From contig JAOTOL010001502.1 of NCBI GenBank assembly GCA_034440575.1, forward strand, positions 930,001-994,000: 64,000 nucleotides of DNA, given 5' to 3'. Below are positions 12,590 to 25,225 of this stretch, in pieces (the stretch's first letter is position 1; the number at the start of each line of letters is the position of its first letter). The notes under the pieces were generated by a model. That model was not told where the DNA came from and searched no databases. It saw only the letters and a list, made by a program, of their open reading frames with translations. The stretch comes from Imbricaverruca yamaguchii. Taxonomy: Eukaryota > Arthropoda > Thecostraca > Neoverrucidae. A program made the position numbers and the translations under genes.

Positions 12590-14640
12590 ATTGGAGTTTA
12601 GGGGCGCGTCGACATCAAGGGCCACTTTGGGGCCATAACTAAATTTTAATTACTCTACGGTGCTGCTATCATATCTTGCTATCTGTCTTCACGGGTCGGG
12701 GTATATCACGTAAAGGCGAGCTCGTCGAATTAACTTAAAAATATTCCCAGACGCCACGACCTCAGATCCGTTCCCTATAAGCATACGTAAAGAGGAGTCG
12801 GTATTCAACCGCCCTAAAATCTGGTGTCGTAGAGGATCTAGTAGTGTACAGCCAACTAAAACATGGTAGACGGTAAGCGGGTAAGAACAGCGCGGACATA
12901 GAGGTCGGTCGTCACCGGTAAGCATGTAACTGTGTGTTGCGGATATACGACCTATTCTCAATCGGCAGAGTATTACTTCTTCCCGGCGTTTGGTTCGGTG
13001 AGAGGACAGCCACTTTCCTAGTGTCGGTTTTAAAACCCTGAGCTTACTACACTTGGAATTCCAGGTTCGTTGCCATTCTGACCGTATATTTGATAATATA
13101 GTGGGGTATAGATCCCTTGGAGGGAGCCGTAGATGGACCACACCGCCATTACCCATGGCGTGTTTGGCGGTAATGTCGGCAGCTTCGTTTCCCGCAAGTC
13201 CAACATGGCTGGGAATCCAACAGAACACGATATTTCTGCCGACGTCATCTAGGGATTTTACGACTTTGGTAATCCTCCGAACAAGTCGGTTATCCTGGTT
13301 AAAGGCGTTCAGTGCCAGGAGACTGCTCAAAGTGTCTGTAAAAACCACGTGTTTTGTGGACCGGTGTTTCAGTGTAAAATAGACGGCTTGAATGGCATAC
13401 AGTTCGGCAGTAAAAATCGATGTTTGCGTCGGTAAACAAAAAATCGAACACCTTGTCTACTTACGAAAGCACACCCGACACCAGAGGCCGCCTTTGAGCC
13501 GTCTATGTAAATGCGTGAAAAGTCGTGATATTCGTGTATTTTTTCAAATGCTAACATGCGGAGTTCCTCCGAGCTTACCTGCACTTTCTTTGAGCAGGTT
13601 AGAGTCATGTCAGTTTTCATGGGGACAACATGCCAAGGGGGAGTGCTCGGAGTGATTACACGTGCTACGGAACGCGGCCGGATATTACATTCTCGAAGAA
13701 TCGGGGACATACGAGCGGAAGACGGTAATCCACGCTGAGTAATGTGACGTGCACTTGACGTCCCTGAGAAAATCCACCGATAGGCTGGATGCTTCCAGTC
13801 TTGAGCAACATTGCATGCATATCTCGCGCCCAATAACTTACGGCGTAGTGCAAGAGGTGGCTCGTCTACTTCTACCATTACACTAGCAGCCGGTGAGGTG
13901 CGGAAGGCTCCAGTAACGATGCGAAGGGCTGAATTGTGGATCACATCAAGACAGCGCTTGGATGTGGCACTCGCTCCGTCATAAATAAAAGATCCACAGT
14001 CAATTTCAGAACGCACGAGCGATCGGTACATGAGAAGTAAAACTGATCTGTCAGTTCCATATGAACACCTAGAAACGGTGCTCATTACCTGGAGACCTTT
14101 TGTACATTTGTTGATAAGGTCAGTGATGTGAGTTTTATACGTAACATGGCGATCCATCCACACCCGATAAACTTGACTGCTGGTCTGAAAGGTATGAGGT
14201 GACCGTTCATCCTTATCTTTGGGTCTGTGCAACGGCGTTTCCGACAGAAGTGAACAGCGGTAGTCTTTGAGGTGGATAAAGTGAAACCAGTTCTATCACA
14301 CCACTCCACCAATTTTACTGCAGTTAAATGAAGCTGTCTTTCCACCGTCCGCACCGTACGAGAGGAGAACCATACTGTAAAATCATCCACGAATAGCGCT
14401 CGTCCTACCGATGTTGGCAGTGCATCACCCACATCATTTATGGCAATGGCGAACAGAGTCACACTCAATATACTTCCATGCGGAACCCCATCAATCTGTT
14501 GGAAGGTGTCAGAGAGGTAGCCACGTATTCTGACCCGAAATGTCCTGTTTGTTAAAAAATTCGTCAAGAAAAACCCCATCGGGCCTCTGATGCCTATTTG
14601 GTGCAACTTCATGAGGATACCATGACGCCATGCGGTATCA
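12590..14640 (-). mobile_element. I-superfamily LINE copy 2, 5' truncated
   Basis: From the 3' end: a (GGT)n tail and hairpin at 12590-12650, RNase H and zinc-finger C-terminus at 12689-13348, connection and RNase H start at 13369-14232, and RT palm at 14085-14612 (GVPHGSILSVTLFAIAINDV, then ALFVDDFTVW, the catalytic box). RNase H shows YIDGSKA, FTDTLSSLLAL, CWIPSHVGLAGNEAAD. A C-terminal CPRCSYPLTVYHVLVGC finger follows. It is truncated at 14640 within GAYDTAWRHG, directly against the 3' tail of copy 3. Frame breaks near 13350 and 14150 make it a pseudogene. Confidence 0.87.
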
Positions 14641-16200
14641 TAAGCGCCGTTAGTTAGTTATTTAGGTAGTTATTTGGGCTTTCGGGCGCTTCGACTGCTC
14701 TGGTCATATTGGGCCCATAACTTATATGATCATGGTGGTGCCGTTAGAAGCGGTACCCAACGTCATCACGCGGACAGTTTTTAATCTGTTACGAAGTATA
14801 CACGTCGTATTTATCGGTGAGAAGTGTATATAGCTGAAAACGACGCTTCGGAAAGAAATCAATCAGTTGTGATTGGACAATGGGAGAGCTGTTGGGAAGA
14901 ACACTGCTAAGAGAGGCCACACAGAGAGATCCAAAATAGTGTCTGCGTTGGTCAGCATATAAAGGACACGAGATCAGAACATGGTGGACTGTCAGTGGTG
15001 ATCGACATCTGGCGCACTTGGGTCTGTCGCCACCGCACAGCAGGTAACCCTGTGTGGCGTAAGTGTGCCCAATCCGAAGACGACACAAAATCACCTCTTC
15101 TTTCCTAAACATACGACTGGACGAACCCCATGGTTCCAAACGTGGCTTGATGGCTTTCAGCTTATTCGCTTGGGTTGCGTCCCACATTGTTTGCCACTTG
15201 TTGAGGAGAAAGATGGAGATCTGTCGGGAATGATCCGTGGCGGGAAGCGGTAGCGATCGAGTGCACGGGGCATGCGCTGCTCGCCTCGCCGCAGCGTCCG
15301 CTAACTCATTCCCAGCAATTCCAACATAGCCAGGAAGCCAACACAGAACAACTCGCCGTCCCAGGCGGTGCACAGCGGTGAGACACCTTAGGATATCACG
15401 CACAAGTCCGTTGGAGGGATAAAATGTGTTCACGGCTAAAAGACTGCTCAAGGAGTCAGTGAAAATCCCTTGACGGTCGGCCCCCTGACACTTCAATATA
15501 ACAGAGCGCTTTCAAAATGGCGACGAGCTCTGACGAATACACAGATGCGTGCTTCGGGAGGGAAAATGATCGGGTGACGGAGCCGCAAATAACTGCGCCG
15601 CCAACACCATCCTCCGTTCGAGAACCATCGGTATATGTCGTCACCCATCCATGAAATGACTCGATGTGTTCGAGGGCCGGTGAGCAGAACTCTTCTGGAG
15701 CGACATCAGTTTTTTTGGTCTTAGCGAGGGAAAAATCCACCTCGGGTGCGACTAACTCCCATGTGGGGTGGGGGGTCTCCATGTGCTCAATTTTCCGGAT
15801 TCCTCAGAGTCTAACTTGGCTTTCTTGGAAAAGCTTACGTATGCGCACACCGAACGGAGCAACACTCAAAATTCGATCTGTGGAGAAAATGGTCCACAAC
15901 CGTCTCGAGAAAACATGTAAGTAAGCGGGGTGATCAGGGAACTGGCGAAGCATGCCGGCGTAGCGCATACCCAGCCTTTCTCTGCGTGGACAAAGAGGGG
16001 GCTCGTGCGCCTCGACTAGAAGACTTGACTTTGGTGAGGTACGAAATGCTCCTTATGCTATACGAAAAGCCGTGTGATGAACGGTATCAAATGAGCGTTT
16101 GTTGGATGCAGCTGTGCCGTCATAGATAAAACTGGCGTAATCGAGCTTTGAGCGTATCAAAGAACGATAGAACAACATCAGCGTATCTCGATCTGCGCCA
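14641..16200 (-). mobile_element. I-superfamily LINE copy 3, 5' truncated
   Basis: A 3' tail and hairpin lie at 14643-14715 (TTAGTTAGTTATT, GGGCGCTTCGAC, GGTCATATTGGGCCC). RNase H frames at 14789-15496 and 15456-15782 include TYTDGSRTEDGVGGAV, SSELVAILKAL, FTDSLSSLLAVN and CWLPGYVGIAGNELAD, then a CARCRSPLTVHHVLISC finger. Degraded RT thumb sequence reaches 16200, where the element starts abruptly within the block that reads YGADRDTL. Copy 4's 3' tail begins at the next base. Frame breaks are present. Confidence 0.85.
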
Positions 16201-16352
16201 TAATTAGTTGGTTATTTGGGCTTTAGGGCGCATCGACCATGTTGATCATATAGCGCCATAACTGTGTTCCTGTCTATCTAGGTTTTATGTTCCGTTCAGG
16301 ATTACTTTCACATTTAAGGAGCACTCACTATGCCCAAACGAGACACATATAT

Positions 16353-19300
16353 CTACCTCCCTGGATATATGACAGCAAATCGTATTTGCGACAGAAACTC
16401 GAATAGTTGTCTATTCTGAATCACACGTGACCCATCACCAAGAAGATTTGTCATCGTCGGTGCGGATACCTCTCTTCCAAAGTGTCGTCTTCGTTCGGCT
16501 GCGAAACGAGGGCACATCAGAAGGGTGTGTCGGACCGTTAATGGGACATCACAACGAGCGCACATCGGTCTGTCCTGATTCTGCAGCAGGTAGCCGTGGG
16601 TGGCATAGGTGTGTCCTATCCGTATCCTGGCGAGCACTACCTCCTCCCTCCGTGAAAATATTGACGATGACTCCCACCGCGCTAGATTTGGTTTAATGGT
16701 TCTCAGTTTTTTTCGGCCAGATAAGTTCCAAAGATATTGACGTTTTTCCTGGAAGAGCGTATTAGTTGTCTGGCAGAAGTGTGCTGCGGGGAGAGGAAGC
16801 GAACGGGTGTAATGGCTTCGCGCAGCACGTTTCGCTGATTGGTCAGCCAACCCGTTTCTCGCTATTCCGACGTGGCTGGGAATCCAGCAAAGTGTTACAT
16901 ATTTTCCCGCTCGTTTAAGCTTAGTTAGTCGCACTACAAAATCCTGAACTATGGGGTCACGGGGATAAAACGTCTTTATCGCACTAAGGCTACTTAGAGA
17001 GTCAAAGAGTATGACGTGGTCAATATCGTCCCCTACTTCGATGAAGCACAATGCCTTCGTAATTGCCATGAGTTCGGCGGTGTAAACCGTTGCATGGGGA
17101 GGGAGAGTAAACGATCTGGTGGTGACTCCACTTACAAATGCACAACCTACACCGTCCACAGTTTTAGACCCGTCTCTGTAAATGGCAGAACATGTGTGGT
17201 AGGTGTCAATATGTTCTATGGGTTTCTGTCGGAACAATTCCGGGATAAGTTCGTCTCTATGAGCCTCAGACAGTACTATGTCTACTGACGGCTGCACCAG
17301 TTCCCAAGGGGGAACGGGCAGCGTTGTCATCTTCCGAATGCTGCGCAGCTGGATACCGTTCCCTGCCACTAGCTCACGCGACCGCACACAGAATGGGGGT
17401 AGAACATTGCAACGTGCAACACTGAACAGCGCAAGGGTGCGGTGCCCAAACAGGGCCTTGTATGCCGGATTCAGGGGAAACTGTCTAATCCTGCAGGCAT
17501 ACTGGAGTCCCAGCTTGTCTCGCCTCAGGGCAAGCGGTGCCTCATCAGCATCTGCTAGAAGGCTGGCTGTCGGAGAGGTACGGAATGGTCCCGTGGCTAT
17601 ACGCAGGGCGGCATGGTGAACAGTGTCAAGTATGCGTTTGTTCGAGGCACTGACGCAGCCATATATAAAACAACCATAGTCAAGTTTCGACCGGATCAGC
17701 GACCGGTACAGAAGTAAGAGGGTTGCCCTATCTGCCCCGTAGGCAGTGCGGGCACCACCCTTCATGATGTTGAGAGACTTTGAGCATTTTCCCGCAGCGC
17801 TTTCAGATGGTCCATGCATGTAAGGCGGAGAACAAATATCATGCCAAAAATCCTAGTTGCCTGCTGAAATGGAATATCCTCCCTATAGAGCTTTATTTTC
17901 AAGTCCCGGTAACTACGGCGGCGACAAAAATGCATTCCAACAGTTTTATGTGTATAAAAACGGAAACCATTCAAATTGCCCCACTTTTCTAACTGAGATG
18001 TAGCGAGCTGCAGCCGCCTTTCCATCGAAGTTGAACGTGAAGCCGAACATCAAATTGACACATCATCAACGAATAACGACTTCGCAACGCCACAAGGCAG
18101 ACCATCTCCTATGTCGTTAATCATCAATGCGAATAAAGCCACACTTAGAACGCTTCCCCGCGGGACACCGTTGACCTGTGTCAACCGATCTGACATTGAG
18201 TTTCCAACACGGACACGAAATGTTCGGTCTGTGAGAAAGCTCTGAAGGAAACGTCCCATAAAACCACGCACACCACACTTCCAAAGCTTCAAAAGAATGG
18301 CTTGTTTCCTTGTCGTGTCGTAGGCGCCCTCAATGTCAAAGAACACTGCCCCTAAATGTCGTTTTTCCTTAAAACTGGTGCGAATCGCGGTGTCCAGCGT
18401 CAGTAGGTGGTGAAGTGTGGACCGGTTCTTCCTAAAACCAGACTGGGCGTAGCTAAAAAAGTTCTGCTGTTCCAGGAACCACGTGAGGCGCACACTCACC
18501 ATCTTCTCCATCAGTTTACACAAACATGACGTCAGGGGTATCGTCGATAGTGCAAGGGGCCAAAACCGGTCTTGTCGGGCTTCAATATAGGAATGACAGT
18601 CGCTTCACGCCAAGAATGTGGAAATCTGCCGCTCCTCCAAAGAAAGTTGTAACATGCTAAAAGTGCTTCAAGTCCAGATGTGGGGAGGTGTTTGAGCATT
18701 TCATTATGTATGCTGTCCGGTCCCTCGGCCACGGGGCGCAGTACAACAATTTGCGATGTTAGCTCATCGATCGAGAATAGCTCATTATAGCTACGTGTTT
18801 CAATATGGTGGTAAAGTCGATTTTAGATACTTCGGACAGAGTCGCGTGTTGACTAAGAGTGGAATTTAAATCGCAACTTAGGCTTCGGTCAGCGAGGGTG
18901 CGAGCAATAATGTTCGCCACGTCCAGGGGTTGTGCGATAGTGTCACCTGCGACGTGCGACGTGCGACGTCGATCTAGAGCGTCCGGATATTCGTTTTATC
19001 TGGGACCATACCTATGTCGTAGGAGTGAGCCGGTTCAGCTTACCAACATATTGTCGCCATGACGCTCTCTTGGCTTCCCGGATGGTACGCCGTGCGGCTG
19101 CCCTAGTTTGTTGGAAAGCTATCAGGTTTGCCGACGTATTGTTGCGGTCAAAGTTTCCGAAAGCACGTCGGCGAGCACGAATGGGCTCCCGACATTGTTC
19201 TGTCCACCACGGCACGGGCGCGCGTCGAGGCTTACCAGAAGTACGTGGGATACACCTTGCTGCACAATCCAAGACAATTGACGTGAAATCCTCCATTGAT

Positions 19301-20040
19301 ATTGCACTACCATTCCCGTGTTGAATAAAAATGTCTTCCAATTTTTCAGCAAAATCAGCCCAGTCAGCCTTCTTGCAGTTCCAGCGTTGCGGTCTTGTGC
19401 CAAGGATATCTACATTGCTAAACTGAAGCCAAACCGGAAAATGATCGCTACCTCTAGGATCTGAGTCAACAGACCAGTCTAAAGATTCTACCAACTGCGG
19501 GCTGGCCACGCTAATATCCAGGGCGGATGTACTTCCTGATGGTAATGATATGCGAGCATGCGTGCCTGCATTAAGTATGCATAGCGACTCCTCGAGGAGG
19601 AAAGTGTCGAGTTGTCGCCCACGGGTGTTACTGATAACGCACCCCCAAGTTGTGTGGTGTGCATTGAAGTCACCCAGAAGTAAAATGGGAGGAGGAAGTT
19701 CGGTGAGCAGGCGTCCAAGTTCTGTTGAGGGCAACGGTCCGCCAGGTGGGAGATAAATTGAGCAAATGATATGTCTGTGTCCGAAGAACACCCTTGCTGC
19801 CACCTCTTGCAGGTGGCAGAGTAAGCGGAAGCGCAGGAAAACTGTGATGGACAGCCACCAGGACACCCCCATGTGCCACTGTGTCTGTTGGATTGTCCTT
19901 ACGAAAGACCTGATAGTCTCTTAAATAAAACGGGTTTCTATCTAAAAGCTTCGTCTCCTGCAGACATACGGCTACAGGGGTGTGCTCACAGATGAGGACT
20001 TGGAGTTCCTACAAACTGGTCCTCATGCTCCTACCGTTCC
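16353..20040 (-). pseudogene. LINE copy 4 ORF2: APE, RT, RNase H
   Basis: Segments in order: endonuclease and linker (19872-19012: VFFGHRHIICSIYLPPG, LLLGDFNAHHTTWGC, SGSTSALDISVASPQL, GSDHFPVWLQF, APVPWWTEQCREPIRARRR); RT (18732-18050: EGPDSIHNEMLKHLPTS, SGFRKNRSTLHHL, AVFFDIEGAYDTTRKQA, GVPRGSVLSVALFALMI, SLFVDDVSI); a 17819-16353 frame with RT thumb and RNase H (IYRDGSKTVDGVGCAFVSG, TAELMAITKAL, FDSLSSLSA, CWIPSHVGIARNGLADQSA) and a terminal CARCDVPLTVRHTLLMC finger. Frameshifts lie near 19000, 18530, 18040 and 17790. The RT box is FVDD. The RNase H D-E-D-D residues look kept. Confidence 0.87.
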
Positions 20041-20129
20041 ATTGTAAAACTAGGCCGTCTGAAGGAAAATGGTTGACCAGAGTTAACTATGGTGCGAGAA
20101 CTAGAAGTGGTTAAGATTTAAAAAAAAAG

Positions 20130-21884
20130 AGAAAAAAGAAAAAGTGAAAGCTCTGGCTCCGTCCTCCACCCAAGAGAGGGGACCTATGGCAAGCCGGAAG
20201 TTCCAGCCAGATCTGGTCTTAGGAACTGGGTCCTTGGGCGGGAACTTGGCGACTCACCCCCTGGTGGAGAGCCTGATGGTCGTAGGCCTCGTTTTCGGGG
20301 CCCCAGACGGGGTGGGGGCGGAGGAGGGCCCATCTCATTGGGGGACGGAGCCGGTCCCTCCACTCGCCGTCGTGGCGTTGGGGTGGCCGGCCTCCGAGGA
20401 GCCTTCTCGGCTTCTTGGCGATTCCTCTCGCGGGCCCTTTCCATCTCGATAAGCCGCGCTCTTTTTGCCTCTCGGGCACGCCTCTCGGCTTCCTGATAGT
20501 GGATGTTCGGGATTTTGATTGGTCGTCGGGACGGAGATATAGGCGCGGAAGTGGGAGCCGAGGGTGGGGGCGGGGCCTGGCTCACGGGAATGGGAGGAGG
20601 TTCAGGTATGGAGGAAGTGGAGAGGGGGGTTTGGGGGTGGTGCTGGGGATTGAAGGGGGCGAGGGGGCGATGAGGGGTTGGTGGGACGTGGGAAGTGGGG
20701 ATTTCGAGGTAGGTGATGAGGCAGATGGGGACCTCGGAGTTGGTTGGGTGGATTGAGGGGGCCTCCTGGACCTTTGGACCAGAGTCCACTCCCCACCCTC
20801 GATTATTGATCTGGGAGGGGCCTCAGATGGGCGAGCGGGGAATCCACTCTTGGTCGGTGGAACCTCAATCGCCTCGTCGTATTGGATTGGCTTCCTCTGT
20901 TTCTCAGGCGACGACAGGGACATTCCAAAAGACCGCAAAAGGGTCATGAGCTGAGCTAGGCGGACTGTGTGTATGTGTGGCCAGCGAGATGTTTAGTGCG
21001 AGTCTGTTGTGTGGTTTAAATTTCGGTTGCGCCATTGCTGCATATGATATCCTTGGGTGGGCTGCCTCATATAACTCACATGCCTCCCGAAATGTGATCT
21101 TTTTGGAAAATTTGATCGTGACTATCTCCTTCTCTTTTATAAAAATCGGACAAGACCGATCATACGCAGCGTGAGGTTCTTGGTTGGGTATTCCGCTTCG
21201 CATTTGTCCCTGATTTGCTCCGCTGCACCACATCTTCCAAACGTCTCGCGATTTCTGCAGTGCTGTGACGTGTGGCCAAAACGTGAACATCTAAAGCATC
21301 GCATTGGGTTTGGGACAAATACACGAACTTTTACGTGAACGTATCCGACAAAGGTGAATTCGGGAAGGTCCGTTGTGTGGAATGTTAATATGAAGTTGTC
21401 AGTTCTTTGGGTTTCTTGTCCTTTCCTGATCGTGATTCTTCTTGCCTCTACCACACCCCACTCTGCCAATCCATCCGCAATGTCAGCGTCTGACACATCT
21501 CTTAGGTCATAGCAATTGATCACGCCTTTAGATATTTTTTTTGGGATTATGGGGAAAGACCTTGATATTTACGGCGACCGTTCGCCTGCTGCTTTCATCT
21601 CGTATTGTGCACTTTAGTTCCGTTGTTTCCATCGCTCTCCTTGCGTCATCTGTAGATTTAAATTCAACCTCTAGGCCACCTTCTCTGAGATTTTGGCACC
21701 TCAGTATCTCCCCATCCTGTCGCACGCTTCTTTTCGTTGGAATGGTGTAAGCGAGGTCAAACTTTTGCCTTCTTCTGCCGACTTGATGATGAGAATACGG
21801 GGTGCAGGAAGATGAGAATTTCTGCTGGTCTGTCCCCTCCCAGAGGGAACAGGCCAGTTGTTTTTTGGGGTTTTTGGTTGTCAT
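20130..21884 (-). pseudogene. LINE copy 4 ORF1, gag-like
   Basis: In order on the minus strand: GGLEVEFKSTDDARRAM in the N-terminal RRM-like region; CYDLRDVSDADIADGLAEWG; ARRITIRKG; VRVFVPNPMRCFRCSRFGH with a CCHC knuckle (CFRCSRFGHTSQHC); a degenerate second knuckle; ISYAAMAQ; a Pro/Ser-rich tract; and an Arg/Ala-rich helix (YQEAERRAREAKRARLIE). The frame breaks at least three times (near 21525, 21200 and 20850). The protein would coat LINE RNA. It is the most complete ORF1 in the window. Confidence 0.82.
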
Positions 21885-21889
21885 GTAGT

Positions 21890-22555
21890 ATGTTTATGTC
21901 TCGGCTCCGCGAACGTCCCACCACACTGGGGCCCTACTGGGGGGGGGTGCCTGTGCCCCAACAATGGAAGGACACCAGACATTCGCGGAACTATACGGGG
22001 CAGGCGACGCCATCATCCGGCCGGGAGAGAGAGACTCACCACCCCGACCGCAATCCAGCGCCGCCCACCCCTTGACCCCGGCCAGCCGGGTCAGCGGGCA
22101 TCGGGAAGAGTCCCAGGCCCCCGGCCCGAGGCGACCAGGCACTTGGCCCGCGTGTGGCCCCACGGGCCCGCCCGCCCCTCCGGGATATCGGGACCAAAGA
22201 GGTGTGTTGGTCCCCCGTCACAACTAGCACCGTGCGACGGGGGACCTCAACCTCCAGGACTCCGTCAACCCCGGGGGGCAGGCCGAGGGGGCACGGATAC
22301 CCCGATAAATCTGAGCTGGTGGGCATGACCGGGGGAGTTGCCTTGCCTGCTCATAGTAGGGATAGTTGGTGTTGCAGGGCCAGGTCAAGAACATGGATGT
22401 TGTGATGAGATGGGCATTGGAATGGGAGCGTACGGACGGAAGGACAGGTGAGGCACTCCTGGTCTCACCCCTCGCCGTTATGATGGTCGCCGGGTCATTG
22501 GGGCACTCAATCCCCCCACCGCGTAAAGGTGGTGTCTCATCGGGGGGGGGTACGA
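21890..22555 (-). promoter_or_regulatory. LINE copy 4 5'UTR, type B
   Basis: GC-rich leader with the shared blocks CACCGTGCGACGGGGGACCT and CAGGACTCCGTCAACCCC, and an outer end CCGCGTAAAGGTGGTGTCTC plus a G run at 22542-22551 (plus-strand reading). It meets ORF1 coding sequence of copy 5 with no spacer. It is likely the internal promoter. Confidence 0.7.
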
Positions 22556-23378
22556 CGAGCCTCTGTAACTCCTAACTTCGAGAGGCCATCCACTATTTCT
22601 GCATCAAACACATTTATCAGGTCGAAACAGTTCATTATGCCCTTGGACGAGCTTTTTTGTCTTGTGGGGCTCCGTACTCACTGGAATGGTCACTTCCCGT
22701 CTGATATTACCATCTCGCATACTGTATATGAAAAATTCAGCTAAGAGCACTTGCTTCGCATCTTCTCCCCTTGAAAACTCTACTTCTAATCCTCCGTCAC
22801 GCAAAGCCTGACATCTGGTGATAACTCCGAATCTGTCACACCCGTCACGTCATTGAAATGGTGATAGGGACGCTAGGTGCTTGGAGCCTTCACGTGCTCG
22901 TAAAATGAGTATGCGGGGGCATGCCTCGTTTGAAGACGATCGATTTGTCTGGCCCCCATAAGAGGAGCCAGGAGTGATTTTTGTTGTTCTGGATGTCATG
23001 CGCTGTTCTTGGTTTCGGATCCCCGGGCGCCCCACCCCCAAGGGGCCCTACTGGGGGGACGCCTGGGTCCCGCGAACGGGAGGTCGCCAGGCGCCCGAGG
23101 AGTTATACGGCGCAGGCGGTGCCTTCGCCCGGCCGGGAGAGAGAGACTCACCACCCCGACCAGGATCCAGCGCCGCCCACCCTTTGACCCCGGCCGGCCG
23201 GGCCGGCAGGCACCGGGAAACCCAGGCCCCCAGCCCGAGGCGACCTGCCACCTGACCTGCGTGAGGCCCCACGGGCCCGCCCGCCCCTCCGGGATGTCGG
23301 GACCAAAGGGGTGTGTTGGTCCCCCGTCACAACTAACACCGTGCGACGGGGGACCTCAACCTCCAGGACTCCGTCAAG

Positions 23379-25129
23379 TTAGTTATTTGGGTTTTGTGGC
23401 GCCTCGACCATAAAATGTGATCATTTAGCGCGCATAACGTTGATTTATAATGCTAGAGTCCTATTGTGTTACTGAGGTGAGTATATGGACTGAAATCCTA
23501 TCGCCCGTAGGTACCTGAATATATTGCCAGAATTAATTACGTCCGAGTCATCTGTTAGAATGTCGCGATATGTTATATATTTGACATCATTTCCGAAAAA
23601 TAACCTTCGCTCCCTTCAGAAGTGTTTGCACGAGAAGAGCACGTGTCGCAGTCAGAGCTTCCAGACAGCGAGGGCACTTGGGCCTCTCTTTCCCGCAGAG
23701 GAGGAATTGGTGAGTAGCGTTTGTGTGGCCAGTTCGCAATCTACATAGAGTCACTTCATCGTTCCTGGATCTGAGATAACATGATGACCAGTCTCCCAGC
23801 TGTGGTTTTATGGAACGCAGCTTATTGTTCAACTGTGCGTGCCAACTTCCCTGCCACTTAGTATTCATATGTGCTGTGATGACAGAGATGTGATCCCTGG
23901 CGGGAAGTGGAAGAACACGAGTTGGGGGCCTCTGAGCTGCCCATTTCGCTGCGGAATCGGCTCGCTCATTTCCACAAATTCCGATATGGCTCGGGACCCA
24001 GCACAAACAGACGCTTTTTCCGTCTCGTTCCAGAGTAGTGAGACGTGTCAGAATGTCAATCAGTAGTGTCGGTAGGGTAAAATGTGGTAAGTGCCAAAAG
24101 GCTACTGAGAGAGTCAGACAGTACGACATATGAAACATCTTCTGACACCTCGATGAAAGAAAGCGCTTTCATCGAGGCTCGTTCACGTCTCAACGCCAGT
24201 GGAGGCTCGTTCGACTCCGCGAGTAGGCTGACAACCGGCGTGGTTCTAAACGTCCCGGTGGCGGTCCGTAGAGCCGCATGCTGCACTGCATCGAGAGTAC
24301 GCTTACTGCTTTTAGAGGCACCATCATACACATAACATGCGTAGTCCAACTTAGATCGGATGAGTGACCGATAAAGCATAAGCAATGTCTTTCTATCAGA
24401 ACCATACGAGGTTCGTGATATACACTTCAACAGGTTCAATGACTTAAAACATTTCTCTCTCAATGGTTCAAAATGTTGCTTGTACGTTAACCGGCTATCG
24501 AACTGCACCCCAAGGAACTTCGCGATTGGGTGAAGAGGTATAGGCTTGCCGTACAACTCCGTGTTTAGAGGTTGAGAGCATCAACTGCGAAAAAAGTGCG
24601 TAGCAACCGTTTTGCTTGTGGAAAAGCGGAGGCCGTTAGCTGTACACCATTTTTGGAGGTGGTTTACCGCGAGCTGCAAACGCCTTGTTAGCGATGGTGT
24701 ATTGGAGCCAGATGACCATATCGCGAAGTCATCGACAAATAGCGAACGTCCGATGCTTTGCGGCAGTGGATCTCCAATGTCATTTATGGTAATGGCAAAC
24801 AGGGCAACACTTAAAACGCTGCCATGCGGAACCCCATTTACTTGGCAGAATCGCTCGGAAAGCTCGTGTCCCACTCGGACGCGGAAGAAGCGATTTTTCA
24901 GAAACTGCTGGATAAAATTTCCCAGATTCTCGCGGATTCCACATTTCTTAACCTTCAGCAAGATTCCGTGTCGCCAAGTGGAATCATAGGCTGCTTCTAT
25001 ATCGAAGAAATAGCCCCAACATGTTGTCTGCGCTTAAAAGCGATGCGAATGGCGGTGTCAAGTGTTAAAAGATGATCAGATGTGCAACGGTGCTTCCTAA
25101 AACCACATCGTGCGTTGGTGAATTTTTTT
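23379..25129 (-). mobile_element. I-superfamily LINE copy 6, 5' truncated, nested
   Basis: A 3' tail and hairpin lie at 23379-23440 (GTTAGTTATTTGGG, GGCGCCTCGACC, GATCATTTAGCGCGC). RNase H and the terminal finger are at 23587-24138 (CWVPSHIGICGNERADSAAK, CPRCLEAL), RT thumb at 24056-24556 (KFLGVQFDSRLTYKQHFE, RTSYGSDRKTLLMLYRSLI), RT palm at 24581-24961 (GVPHGSVLSVALFAITINDI, SLFVDDFAIWSSG). The 5' end is in the RT at about 25122, near a block equivalent to CGFRKHRCTSDHLL. Part of RNase H around the DGSK motif is deleted between 24130 and 24190. Frame breaks are present. Confidence 0.85.
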
Positions 25130-25225
25130 GGCCCCACGGGCTCGCCCGCCCCTCCGGGATATCGGGACCAAAGAGGTATGTTGGTCCCCCGTCACAACTA
25201 GCACCGTGCGACGGGGGACCTCAAC

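Larger units (their letters stand above)
16201..22555 (-). mobile_element. I-superfamily LINE copy 4, near full length
   Basis: About 6.35 kb on the minus strand with every expected part: 5'UTR 22555-21890, ORF1 about 21884-20130, ORF2 about 20040-16353, and a 3'UTR ending in the hairpin and tail at 16203-16262. Both ORFs are broken by several frameshifts, so it cannot move on its own. It is the best reference in the window for the family layout: gag-like ORF1 with CCHC knuckles, then APE-RT-RNase H, the arrangement of the I superfamily and not of Jockey elements, which lack RNase H. Confidence 0.88.
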